NCBI RefSeq assembly: GCF_035503745.1 | Contig: NZ_DATJTC010000008.1 | Coordinates: 1 to 64,000, forward strand | Length of the DNA stretch: 64,000 nucleotides | Origin: Dyella_B sp035503745 | Lineage (GTDB): Bacteria > Pseudomonadota > Gammaproteobacteria > Xanthomonadales > Rhodanobacteraceae | Direction: 5' to 3' | Shown here: positions 41,430-52,412 of the stretch, piece by piece | Position numbering within the stretch: position 1 is the stretch's first letter | Layout of the letters: each line of letters starts with the position of its first letter | Position numbers and translations under genes: made by a program | Notes under the pieces: model-generated | Told to the model about the DNA's origin: nothing | The model's input: the letters and a program-made list of their open reading frames with translations, nothing else | The model's database searches: none

Positions 41430-42701
41430 TCAGCCGGCGACCTGCGCCAGCACCGCCGCCGCCACAAAAAACGAGCCGAATGCCAGCACACGCTCGCCGC
41501 GCCGGGCCGACGCACGCGCCGCCGCCAGCGCGTGAGACACGTTGGCGTGCAAGTCGTAGCCCGCGTTGGGCAGTACCTGGTGCAGCACGCCCGCCAGTAC
41601 GCTGGCCGGCAAGCCGCGCGGCGTGTCCTGGTCCAGGCTGGCCAGGTGCCAGTGCGCGATGCGCGCGCCCAGTGCTGCCATCACGCCGCCCACGTCCTTG
41701 TCCGAAAGCGCTCCGTAGACGGCGTGAACGCGTATCGCCGGCTGCGCATCAAGCCATTGCGCCAACGCCCGCGCCGCCTGGGGATTGTGTCCCACGTCCA
41801 CGATCAGCGCCGGATCGCCGCCCAGCCACTGCAAGCGTGCGGGCGCGCGCGGCAAGTGCATGCCCGCGGCGGCCATGCGCGCCAGTTGCGCCGGGCCGAA
41901 CCCGCCCAGCGCATGCAGCACGGCAATCGCCGCCGATGCGTTGGCATATTGCACGGGCGCGGCCAGTTCCGGATCAGGCAACGCCAGCGCGGTGCCATCG
42001 CGATGCAGCCAGCGCCAGCCGTGCGTATCGCGCTCGAAGTGAAACTCGCGCCCTGCCCGTTCCACTCGCGCGCCCTGCTTGTCCAGCGTCTGCAGCAATC
42101 CCCCGGGCGGATCCAGTTCGCCGACGATCGCCGGCCGGTCCCGGCGCGCAATGCCGGCCTTCTCGCGGCCGATGCTGTCGCGGTCCGGCCCCAGCCATTC
42201 GACGTGGTCCAGATCCACGGTAGTGATCACCGCCGCATCGGCATCGATCACATTGACCGCATCCAGGCGCCCGCCGAGACCGACCTCCAGCACGGCGATA
42301 TCCAATCGCGCGCGCGCGAACAGGTCGAACGCGGCCAGCGTGCCGAATTCGAAATAGGTCAAGGGAATTTCACCGCGCGCCAGTTCGATGCGCTCGAAAC
42401 TTTCCATGAGCGCGGTATCGGAGGCATCCACGCCAGCGATGCGGATGCGCTCGTTGTAGCGCAGCAAATGCGGCGAGGTGTAGCAGCCCACGCGTTGCCC
42501 GGCGGCGGCCAGCATCGCCTCCACAAAAGCAACCGTGGAACCCTTGCCGTTGGTGCCGCCTACCGTGATCACGCGCGCGGCGACGGCGGGCGCGCCCATG
42601 CGCTGCCAGACGGCGCGCACCCGGTCCAGGCCGAGATCGACGCCCAGGGCGTGGATGCGCTGCTGATAATCGAGCCATGCGTCGAGGGTGTCGGGTTTCA
42701 C
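41430..42701 (-). CDS. folC: Bifunctional folylpolyglutamate/dihydrofolate synthase
   Basis: 423 residues from the GTG at 42701, which has GGAG six bases upstream (the upstream ATG at 42740 does not). Mur-ligase ATP loop ITVGGTNGKGSTVAFVE, then YTSPHLLRYNERIRI, LEVGLGGRLDAVN and IVDVGHNPQAARALA. Adds glutamate to folates and makes dihydrofolate. Confidence 0.95.
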   Translation of the reverse strand: MKPDTLDAWLDYQQRIHALGVDLGLDRVRAVWQRMGAPAVAARVITVGGTNGKGSTVAFVEAMLAAAGQRVGCYTSPHLLRYNERIRIAGVDASDTALMESFERIELARGEIPLTYFEFGTLAAFDLFARARLDIAVLEVGLGGRLDAVNVIDADAAVITTVDLDHVEWLGPDRDSIGREKAGIARRDRPAIVGELDPPGGLLQTLDKQGARVERAGREFHFERDTHGWRWLHRDGTALALPDPELAAPVQYANASAAIAVLHALGGFGPAQLARMAAAGMHLPRAPARLQWLGGDPALIVDVGHNPQAARALAQWLDAQPAIRVHAVYGALSDKDVGGVMAALGARIAHWHLASLDQDTPRGLPASVLAGVLHQVLPNAGYDLHANVSHALAAARASARRGERVLAFGSFFVAAAVLAQVAG

Positions 42702-42776
42702 GCGGGACTCCGGTTGAAGGCCCGCGCAACATAAAGGCATCGTGCGTCTTGCACAATCGCCCGGTGCGCCATCGCC

Positions 42777-42938
42777 TCAGAACAGATGGATGCCCGTCGC
42801 GTGCAGCGCCCAGTACATGGCAAACAATGTCCAGAAAGTCCGCTTGAGCGCCTTGCCGGCGAGGTAAGCGGCCAGCAGGCCGATCAGCACCGGCAGGTAT
42901 TTTTCCAGCGTACTGCGTGTGTTGTTCACAGCGTTCAT
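42777..42938 (-). CDS. Small membrane protein
   Basis: 53 residues, a helix pair (YLPVLIGLLAAYLAGKAL, TFWTLFAMYWALHATG). GAGGA seven bases before the ATG. Conserved-looking housekeeping context but no family known to me. Confidence 0.6.
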   Translation of the reverse strand: MNAVNNTRSTLEKYLPVLIGLLAAYLAGKALKRTFWTLFAMYWALHATGIHLF

Positions 42939-43041
42939 GGCCAGGTCCTCCCGCACCCAGGTGGTGCGGGACACATGATCGGCCCGGGGCCGGCGCGAAC
43001 CCAGGCGCGCACGTCACCCGTCGCAGCTGACAACCGTCACC

Positions 43042-43791
43042 TCACGTCCCCTTGTCCAGCAAGGGCTTGATCAAATCCATCGGCAGCGGGAAAACAATCG
43101 TGCTGGCCTGGCCGCTGCTGGACATACTGGCCAGGGTCTGCAGGTAGCGCAATTGCAAGGCTTGCGGCTGCTGGGCCAGCATGCCGGCGGCATCGCGCAG
43201 CTTCTGGGCGGCCTGCAGTTCGCCTTCGGCGTGGATCACCTTGGCGCGCCGCTCGCGCTCGGCCTCGGCCTGGCGGGCGATCGCACGCACCATGGTCTCG
43301 TTGAGGTCGACATCCTTGATTTCGACGTTGGTGATCTTGATGCCCCAGGGATCGGTCGCCTCATCCAGGATCTTCTGCAGGCTGTGATTGATCGAATCGC
43401 GCTGGGAGAGAATTTCGTCCAGCTCATGCTGGCCCAATACCGAACGCAAGCGGGTTTGCGACAGCTGACTGGTCGCCTGGAAGAAATCGGCCACCTGCAG
43501 CACGGATTTGTCCGGTTCCATGACGCGGAAATACACCACCGCGTTGACGCGCACGGAAACGTTGTCGCGCGAAATCACGTCCTGCGGCGGCACGTCCATC
43601 ACCGTCACGCGCAGATCCACGCGCCGCATCCGCTGCACCATCGGTATCAGCACCACCAAGCCCGGCCCCTTGGTGCCGGTATAGCGCCCAAGCGTCAGCA
43701 CCACGCCACGTTCGTATTCGGGCAAAACCTTGATCGAGGAAAACAACAGCGCAATCACGACCAGCACGATAACGCCCGCAAAACCGATCAT
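43042..43791 (-). CDS. Slipin/stomatin-like SPFH protein
   Basis: 249 residues. N-terminal membrane hairpin (GFAGVIVLVVIALLFSSIKV) followed by the SPFH domain (EYERGVVLTLGRYTGTKGPG, VPPQDVISRDNVSVRVNAVV, DEATDPWGIKITNVEIKDVD). Organises membrane microdomains and works with NfeD proteases; the nfeD gene overlaps by ATGA. Confidence 0.92.
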   Translation of the reverse strand: MIGFAGVIVLVVIALLFSSIKVLPEYERGVVLTLGRYTGTKGPGLVVLIPMVQRMRRVDLRVTVMDVPPQDVISRDNVSVRVNAVVYFRVMEPDKSVLQVADFFQATSQLSQTRLRSVLGQHELDEILSQRDSINHSLQKILDEATDPWGIKITNVEIKDVDLNETMVRAIARQAEAERERRAKVIHAEGELQAAQKLRDAAGMLAQQPQALQLRYLQTLASMSSSGQASTIVFPLPMDLIKPLLDKGT

Positions 43792-45209
43792 GGGGATCCT
43801 CCTTCGCCTGTTTGCGCCGCCTTCACCTGCAACAGCAATCCGTGCCGGCCGACCACGCGCACAAACGCACCGGCGGGAAGCGCCGCCTCGCATCGCACGC
43901 GCCAGCGCTCGCCGCCGACCCGCGCCCAGCCTTCGCCGCCAGCCATGACCGGCTGCAGCAATTGGCCCGTTTCCTGCAGCATCTGCGCGTCGCCGTTGAC
44001 GACACGCGCGCGGCGCGCGCGCATCACCAGGCGCAGCAAGAGCCCCAGCATGACGATCGCACAGCAAGCGATGCCTGCCATCACGCCCAGGTTCACCCGA
44101 TAGCCCGGCACACCGGTGCGAAACAGCATGATCGAACCCAGCACGAAGGCAATGACACCGCCGATGCCCAGCACGCCTGCCGTGGGGATGAATGCTTCGG
44201 CCAGCAACAAGGCAACGCCCAGCGCCATCAAAATCAAACCGGCGTAGCTCACCGGCAGCAGTTGCAGCGCATACAGTCCGATCAACAGGCAGATGCCGCC
44301 CACCACGCCGGGAAAGAACGAGCCGGGATGAAACACTTCCAGGATCAACCCATAGATGCCCGCAAGCAGCAGCATGTAGGCCATGGTCGGATTGGTAATG
44401 ATGCCCAGGAAACGCGCGCGCCAGTTGGGAAGATAATCGCGCACCGTTACGCCGCGCGTTGCCAGGGTGACGGGCCGATTATCCGCCTGCACCACGCGAC
44501 CGTCCGCTTGCGCCAGTAGTGCGTCGATGTCCGGCGCGACAAAATTGATCACGTGTTGCGACAATGCTTCGCTGGACGTCAGCGTGGCCGCCCCGCGCAC
44601 AGCCTGCTCCGCCCACGCCGCGTTGCGCCCCTGCATCTGCGCCAGCGAACGGATGGTTGCGATGGCATCGTTGAGTACTTTGCTGGATTCCGCCTCGGGC
44701 TGGGCAGCCGCATCCGGAGCGCTCCTTTCCGTCGAGCGGCCGGACTTGGGCAGGCCGTTGCTCAATGGCGCAGGCATCGGCGTGCCGCCGCCGAGATCGA
44801 CCGGCGTTGCCGCGCCCAGATGCGTGGCGGGCGCCATCGCGGCGATCGGGCACGCATACAGAATGTACGTGCCGGCCGACGCGGCGCGCGCGCCGGATGG
44901 CGCGACATAGCCCAGCACGGGCACCTTCGACGCAAGAATATGCGCGACAATGTCGCGCATCGATTCGATCAGGCCGCCCGGCGTATCGAGCTGCAGCACG
45001 ATGGCGCGTGCTCCATCGTCGTTGGCGCGCTCGATCGCACCGTCCACGTATTCGGCGGCAGCCGGGCCGATCGGACCGGTGAGTTCAATGCGCGCGACGA
45101 ACGCCGCGTCCGCCGGCACCGTGGGTGCTTCGGCGGTGGGACGCGTCCACGCCAGCGCCATCGCCGCACATAACGCGGCACCGAACACCACCCATCCTCG
45201 CCGCAACAT
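43788..45209 (-). CDS. NfeD family membrane serine protease
   Basis: 473 residues. Signal/anchor helix, ClpP-like protease domain with the catalytic Ser in VAPSGARAASAGTYI and a Lys in SSKVLNDA, then five to six membrane helices and a C-terminal OB fold (GEGWARVGGERWRVRCE). Partner of the slipin encoded next. Confidence 0.9.
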   Translation of the reverse strand: MLRRGWVVFGAALCAAMALAWTRPTAEAPTVPADAAFVARIELTGPIGPAAAEYVDGAIERANDDGARAIVLQLDTPGGLIESMRDIVAHILASKVPVLGYVAPSGARAASAGTYILYACPIAAMAPATHLGAATPVDLGGGTPMPAPLSNGLPKSGRSTERSAPDAAAQPEAESSKVLNDAIATIRSLAQMQGRNAAWAEQAVRGAATLTSSEALSQHVINFVAPDIDALLAQADGRVVQADNRPVTLATRGVTVRDYLPNWRARFLGIITNPTMAYMLLLAGIYGLILEVFHPGSFFPGVVGGICLLIGLYALQLLPVSYAGLILMALGVALLLAEAFIPTAGVLGIGGVIAFVLGSIMLFRTGVPGYRVNLGVMAGIACCAIVMLGLLLRLVMRARRARVVNGDAQMLQETGQLLQPVMAGGEGWARVGGERWRVRCEAALPAGAFVRVVGRHGLLLQVKAAQTGEGGSP

Positions 45210-45316
45210 GACCTAGCCTCCCGGCCGACATGCTCGCCATGCAACCGCACCTTACGGCCGCCGCACAGGGGATATTACGCTACTGCCTGCGCCGTCGCGC
45301 AAAGGTTTCGTGTAGC

Positions 45317-47854
45317 TCAGGCGAGCCGCCGCAAGCGCAGCGCATTGCCCACCACCGACACCGACGACAAGCTCATCGCCAGCGCGGCGATCATCGGCGA
45401 AAGCACGATACCCAGCAGCGGATACAGCACTCCCGCCGCCAGCGGCACGCCCAGCGCGTTGTAGACAAAGGCGAAGAACAGGTTCTGCCGGATGTTGCGT
45501 ACCGCCGCCTTCGACAGTTCGCGCGCATGCACGATGCCACCCAGCCGGCCTTTCACCAGCGTGAGATGTGCGCTTTGCATCGCCACATCCGTACCATGCC
45601 CCATGGCGATGCCGATGTCCGCGGCAGCCAGCGCCGGCGCGTCGTTGATGCCGTCGCCCGCCATGGCCACACGCCGGCCCTGCTTGCGCAACGACTCCAC
45701 TACCGCGGCCTTGCCAAGCGGCGACATGTCGGCGTGCACCTCCTCCAGGCCCAAGCTGCGCGCAACGGCTTGCGCGGTGGCGGCGTTGTCGCCGGTAAGC
45801 ATGACCAGATGCAGGCCCAATGCCTTCAGATCGGCGATCGCCTGCGGCGCATCGGCCTTGATGCGGTCACCCATGGCCAGAAGGCCCGCAGCGGTACCGT
45901 TCACGGCGAGGATCATCACGGTCGCGCCGTTGTGCCGCAGCGCGTCGGCTTGCGCTTGAACGTCCGGACCGATGGATATGCCCAGTTGCTGCATCAGCCG
46001 CGCATTGCCCAACGCTACCTGCTGGTGCGCCACCTGCCCGCTCAAGCCGCTGCCGGCCACGACTTTCACCCCGGAGGCATCGAGCGGACGAATGTGTTCT
46101 TGCTCGGCCGCGTTCCATACAGCTTTGGCCAACGGATGCTCACTGGATCGCTCCAGGCTGGCGGCCAACATCAGAAGTTGCTCGCGGCTATGCGCGGCCA
46201 GTGCGACGACAGCGCTCAACGACGGCTTGCCTTCGGTCAGCGTACCCGTTTTATCGAACACCAGCGTGTCCACCTCGCGCATCGTCTCGATAGCCGTGGC
46301 GTCCTTGAACAACAGGCCCTGCTGCGCACCGCGCCCGCTAGCCACCATGACGGATATCGGCGTGGCCAACCCCAGCGCGCAGGGACATGCCACGATCAGC
46401 ACCGAAACCGCCGCCACCAGGGCGTGCGCCAGACGCGGATCCGGCCCGAGCCAGGCCCAGCCCGCGAAGGCGAGCACCGCGGCGGCGAAAACCGCCGGCA
46501 CGAACCACGCCGCGACACGATCAGCCATCCGCTGCAACGGCGCCTTGCTGCGTTGCGCCTGCGCAACCTGTGCCACGATCTGCGACAACAAGGTCGCCGT
46601 ACCGGTTTTTTCCACGCGCATGGTCAGTACGCCATCGGCATTGACCGTGCCGCCGACCAACTTGTCGCCGGTTGCCTTGGCAACGGGCATCGGTTCGCCA
46701 GTCAGCATGGATTCGTCCACCTGGCTATTGCCGCTGGACACCACACCATCGACAGGCACTTTTTCGCCGGGACGGATGCGCAACACGTCACCCACCTGCA
46801 CGGCGTCCAAAGGCACGTCTTCGTCGCGGTCTACGGCAATGCGCCGCGCCGTTTTCGGTACCAGGCCAAGCAAGGCTTTCAGTGCCTCGCCTGTGCGACG
46901 GCGCGCACGCCATTCGAGGAAATCGCCTAGCGTCACCAGCGTGACGATTACGGCCGCGGATTCGAAATACACCGCTACACGGCCATGCATATCGCGAAAG
47001 CCCGGCGGGAAAAGCTGCGGCGCGAGCCACGCGAACGTGCTGTAGCACCAGGCCACGCCGGTGCCCATCGCAATCAGCGTGTACATGTTCGGTTGCCACG
47101 GATACAACGAACGCCAGCCACGCGCGAAGAACGGCGCCCCGCCCCACAGCACGACAGTGCTGGCCAGCAAGGCTTGGATCCAACCGGCCGGTCTTATCCA
47201 CGCGCCAGGCAAGTAAACACCGGCATGCGGCAACATCGCCAGTACGAACACCGGCAGCGTCAGCACGACCAGCGACCACAGCCGGCGCTGCATCGCGCGC
47301 ACTTCGCCTGCATCATCCTCGTGCAGGCTTGGCATCATGGGTTCCAACGCCATGCCGCACTTGGGGCAATCGCCCGGACCGTCCTGCTGCACTTGCGGAT
47401 GCATCGGGCAGGTATAAACGGCACCCGCCATCGCCCCTTCCGGCGTGCGTTGCCCATGCAAGTAAGCCGGGGGATTGGCGATGAACTTCTGGCGGCATCC
47501 GGCCGCGCAGAAATGATACGTGTGCCCGTCGTGTTGCGCATGATGCGGCGTGGCCGCCGGATCGATCGTCATGCCGCAAACCGGATCCTTCACCGACTGC
47601 GTTGCCGTGTCACGCAAAGGTATTGGCATCGCGTGCAAGCCGCTCGCATGTGCAGGCAAAGCCACTGGCGCGGCCTTGGCATGGCGCGCGGGGTCGGCAT
47701 CGAATGTGGCCTTACAGCCCGCGCAGCAGAAGTAGAAGGTTTCGCCCGCGTAATGGCTGTGATGCCCGGCGCCCGCGATGGCCACGCTCATGCCGCAGAT
47801 CGGATCGCGCGCTTCATGCCGCGGTGGGTGACAGCAGTTGCCCTGCGCGCTCAT
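45317..47854 (-). CDS. copA: Copper-type P1B ATPase with two YHS modules
   Basis: 845 residues. Instead of CxxC ferredoxin-like domains the N-terminus has two YHS-like units (DPICGMSVAIAGAG ... FCCAGC, and DPVCGMTIDPAATPHH ... FCAAGC) and a heavy-metal-binding domain (YTCPMHPQVQQDGPGDCPKC). Core motifs: CPC in VACPCALGLATP, phosphorylation DKTGTLTEGKPS, hinge GDGINDAPALA. Expected to export Cu(I) from the cytoplasm. ATG overlaps the MerR stop (ATGA). Confidence 0.92.
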   Translation of the reverse strand: MSAQGNCCHPPRHEARDPICGMSVAIAGAGHHSHYAGETFYFCCAGCKATFDADPARHAKAAPVALPAHASGLHAMPIPLRDTATQSVKDPVCGMTIDPAATPHHAQHDGHTYHFCAAGCRQKFIANPPAYLHGQRTPEGAMAGAVYTCPMHPQVQQDGPGDCPKCGMALEPMMPSLHEDDAGEVRAMQRRLWSLVVLTLPVFVLAMLPHAGVYLPGAWIRPAGWIQALLASTVVLWGGAPFFARGWRSLYPWQPNMYTLIAMGTGVAWCYSTFAWLAPQLFPPGFRDMHGRVAVYFESAAVIVTLVTLGDFLEWRARRRTGEALKALLGLVPKTARRIAVDRDEDVPLDAVQVGDVLRIRPGEKVPVDGVVSSGNSQVDESMLTGEPMPVAKATGDKLVGGTVNADGVLTMRVEKTGTATLLSQIVAQVAQAQRSKAPLQRMADRVAAWFVPAVFAAAVLAFAGWAWLGPDPRLAHALVAAVSVLIVACPCALGLATPISVMVASGRGAQQGLLFKDATAIETMREVDTLVFDKTGTLTEGKPSLSAVVALAAHSREQLLMLAASLERSSEHPLAKAVWNAAEQEHIRPLDASGVKVVAGSGLSGQVAHQQVALGNARLMQQLGISIGPDVQAQADALRHNGATVMILAVNGTAAGLLAMGDRIKADAPQAIADLKALGLHLVMLTGDNAATAQAVARSLGLEEVHADMSPLGKAAVVESLRKQGRRVAMAGDGINDAPALAAADIGIAMGHGTDVAMQSAHLTLVKGRLGGIVHARELSKAAVRNIRQNLFFAFVYNALGVPLAAGVLYPLLGIVLSPMIAALAMSLSSVSVVGNALRLRRLA

Positions 47855-48276
47855 GCCTGCGGCGCCTCGTCGGCCAGCGCGCGCAGGATCGGGCAATGCT
47901 CCGGGTCACCGCGCCCGGGACACGCCTCGATCAGTTGTTCAAGCCCGTGGCGAATGCGCGTAAGTTCGGCGATGCGCGCGTCGATGCTCGCCAATCGCTG
48001 CCGCGCACGCTCGCGCACCGCCTTTACGCCGCGATGCCGGTCAGCCGACAAGGCAAGCAAATCGCGGATCTCCTCCAATGTGAAACCCAGATCCTTGGCG
48101 CGGCGAATGAAACGCAGGCGGCTGATCGCCGTTTCGTTGTAACTGCGATAGCCCGACGCGCGACGCAAGGGTTCGGGCAACAGCCCTTCGCGCTCGTAGT
48201 AGCGGATGGTGTCAATGGCAACGCCGGCGCGCTTGGCGACGGCACCGATGGTCAGGGACGGGGTCTGCGTGGTCAT
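47851..48276 (-). CDS. MerR-family copper-type regulator
   Basis: 141 residues. N-terminal MerR HTH (LTIGAVAKRAGVAIDTIRYY, EREGLLPEP), dimerisation helix, and a C-terminal loop CPGRGDPEHCPIL with the two Cys seven to eight apart, as in CueR-type +1 metal sensors. First gene of the regulator-ATPase operon. Confidence 0.9.
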   Translation of the reverse strand: MTTQTPSLTIGAVAKRAGVAIDTIRYYEREGLLPEPLRRASGYRSYNETAISRLRFIRRAKDLGFTLEEIRDLLALSADRHRGVKAVRERARQRLASIDARIAELTRIRHGLEQLIEACPGRGDPEHCPILRALADEAPQA

Positions 48277-48283
48277 GCATTAA

Positions 48284-48315
48284 AGTCTAGACTATTGATC
48301 AAGGTCTAGAGTCAA
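48284..48315 (-). promoter_or_regulatory. MerR-type promoter/operator
   Basis: - strand: TTGACT (48315-48310), 20-bp spacer, TAGACT (48289-48284). The spacer carries the dyad CTAGAC...GTCTAG. Overlong spacing with a central dyad is the hallmark of promoters unwound by MerR proteins. Confidence 0.85.
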
Positions 48316-48429
48316 GCCGAACGCGCAGCCTGGACCGGACACCGCCTTTCGCCGTTCATTTTCCAGCCAGCTACGGCGCGTTCATCCGGCTAACCTTTGC
48401 CGGCTTACGAAGCCGGAATTTCCCTGCCC

Positions 48430-50280
48430 ATGCAAACGGAAAGCCCCGATGCACACACCCGTGCATCGCTACCTGTCGCACCTTCGCTAGACCCCACCCT
48501 CGTCGCAGCCCACATGCCGCGGCAGTTCCGTCCACTGGATCGACGGGTACTGTGGATCGGCTTTGTCGCCATGCTGCTGGGCGTGGCAGTGGCGATCGTC
48601 GCCAAGCTGCTGACCGCCCTGATCGGCCTGATCACCAATCTGGCCTTTTACGGCCGCCTCAGCACCAGCTTCGCCAGCCCTGCCGGCAGCCACGTTGGCC
48701 TGTGGGTGATCTTCATTCCCGCCATCGGCGGCATCGTGGTGGGCATCATGGCGCGCTGGGGCTCGCGCGCGATCCGCGGCCACGGCATTCCCGAGGCCAT
48801 GGAGCAGGTGCTGCTCAACGAGAGCCGCATCCCGCCGCGCATGACCTGGCTCAAGCCTGTTTCGTCCGCCATCGCCATCGGCACCGGCGGCCCGTTTGGC
48901 GCCGAAGGCCCGATCATCGCCACCGGCGGTGCGCTCGGCTCGCTGATCGCGCAGCTGATGCACGTCACCGCCGACGAGCGCAAGACGCTGCTGGCCGCGG
49001 GCGCGGCGGCGGGCATGGCGGCGGTGTTTTCGGCGCCGATATCAGCGGTACTGCTGGCGATCGAGCTGCTGTTGTTCGAGCGCCGCGCGCGATCGCTGAT
49101 TCCGGTGGCAATGGCCACCACCGTCGGCACGGGCGTGCGTTACGTGCTGGAGGGCAACCAGGCGATGTTTCCCATGCCCGGCATCGCCACGCCCGCACTG
49201 CCGGCGCTTGCCGCCTACGTGGCGTTCGGCCTGCTTGCCGGCATCGCCAGCGTAGGCATCACCAAACTCACCTATGGCATCGAGGACGCTTTCGAAAAAC
49301 TGCCGATCCACTGGATGTGGTGGCCGGCGCTGGGCGGCATCGTGGTAGGTATCGTGGGTTACTTCGCCCCGCTGACGCTGGGCGTGGGCTACAGCAATAT
49401 CGCCGGCGTGCTGGCCGGACACATGGGCCTGGGCGCCATGCTCGCGCTGTGCCTGCTGAAGTTGTTGTCATGGTCGGTGGCATTGGGCAGCGGTACCTCC
49501 GGAGGCACGTTGGCGCCGCTGTTTACCATCGGCGGCGCCATGGGCGGCGTGCTGGGTTTGTGGCTGTCCGCGGTGGCACCGTGGCTGCAGATCGATCCGC
49601 GCATGGCGGCGCTGGTATGCATGGCGGCCATTTTCGCGGGGGCTTCGCGCGCGTTTCTTACCTCGGTGGTGTTCGCCTTCGAAACCACCCAGCAACCGCA
49701 TGGCCTGCTGCCGCTGCTGGGCGCTTGCGCGGCCGCTTATCTCATTTCCGGGTTGATGATGCGCAACACCATCATGACCGAGAAGATCGTGCGCCGTGGC
49801 GTGCGCGTGCCTTCCGACTACGCCGCCGATTATCTGGACCAGATCTACGTGCGCGATGCCTGCAGCCGTAACGTGGTGAGCCTGCGCGCCGAGCAGACCG
49901 TAACCGAAGTGCGCCAATGGCTGGCCTGCGAACAGGCCGCGGCCAAGCACCAGGGATTTCCGGTGGTGAGCGACAACGGCGAACTGATGGGCGTGATCAC
50001 GCGCCGGTGTGTCTACGATGTTTCGCTCGGCCAGGACACGCGGATCGGATCGCTGATCCAGCGCCCGCCGCTGGTGGTGCGCGAAGACCACACGCTACGC
50101 GAAGCGGCCGACCACATGGTCGAATCGGGCGTAGGCCGCCTGATCGTGGTCAGCACGCAGATGCCGCATCGGATGGTCGGCATTGTGACGCGCGGCGATC
50201 TGCTTTGCGCGCATGCCCGGCGGCTGAAGGAAGCGCGCGACGCATCGCGGCATTTAGGTGGAAATGCGAACGCCGCCTGA
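48430..50280 (+). CDS. ClC-type chloride channel/antiporter with CBS domains
   Basis: 616 residues from the ATG at 48430. Selectivity motifs: GHGIPEAM (GSGIP variant), GGPFGAEGPI with the gating Glu, and SGTSGGTLAPLF. About 11 membrane segments, then two CBS domains (residues about 480-600: VRDACSRNVVSLRAEQTV, IQRPPLVVREDHTLREAADH). Moves chloride or exchanges it for protons; the cytoplasmic pair may sense nucleotides. Confidence 0.92.
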   Translation: MQTESPDAHTRASLPVAPSLDPTLVAAHMPRQFRPLDRRVLWIGFVAMLLGVAVAIVAKLLTALIGLITNLAFYGRLSTSFASPAGSHVGLWVIFIPAIGGIVVGIMARWGSRAIRGHGIPEAMEQVLLNESRIPPRMTWLKPVSSAIAIGTGGPFGAEGPIIATGGALGSLIAQLMHVTADERKTLLAAGAAAGMAAVFSAPISAVLLAIELLLFERRARSLIPVAMATTVGTGVRYVLEGNQAMFPMPGIATPALPALAAYVAFGLLAGIASVGITKLTYGIEDAFEKLPIHWMWWPALGGIVVGIVGYFAPLTLGVGYSNIAGVLAGHMGLGAMLALCLLKLLSWSVALGSGTSGGTLAPLFTIGGAMGGVLGLWLSAVAPWLQIDPRMAALVCMAAIFAGASRAFLTSVVFAFETTQQPHGLLPLLGACAAAYLISGLMMRNTIMTEKIVRRGVRVPSDYAADYLDQIYVRDACSRNVVSLRAEQTVTEVRQWLACEQAAAKHQGFPVVSDNGELMGVITRRCVYDVSLGQDTRIGSLIQRPPLVVREDHTLREAADHMVESGVGRLIVVSTQMPHRMVGIVTRGDLLCAHARRLKEARDASRHLGGNANAA

Positions 50281-50373
50281 TCCGTTGCGCCGTTCTTTAC
50301 TCAGGCAAAAACGGGTTGCCGGGCAACGCCCGGGCAACCTGAGGTTCACCGGGCCATACAAACCCACGGCGCA

Positions 50374-52218
<1,845 letters not shown>

Positions 52219-52412
52219 GGCGCGTCGTCCATTTGCCGAGCCCACAGGATGGGGATCGAGCGAGCAATATACAGGGTCGAGGTTGCATGGCCGTCACCAT
52301 CCGGTGGCGGCGGCGGCCACCCCGGCCGAGGCTGAATGCCAACCGCCTGCGGAAAGGCGACCCGCGCAAGAATGCATTGACCGTCCGACAGGCGATTCGG
52401 ATCATGCCCGCC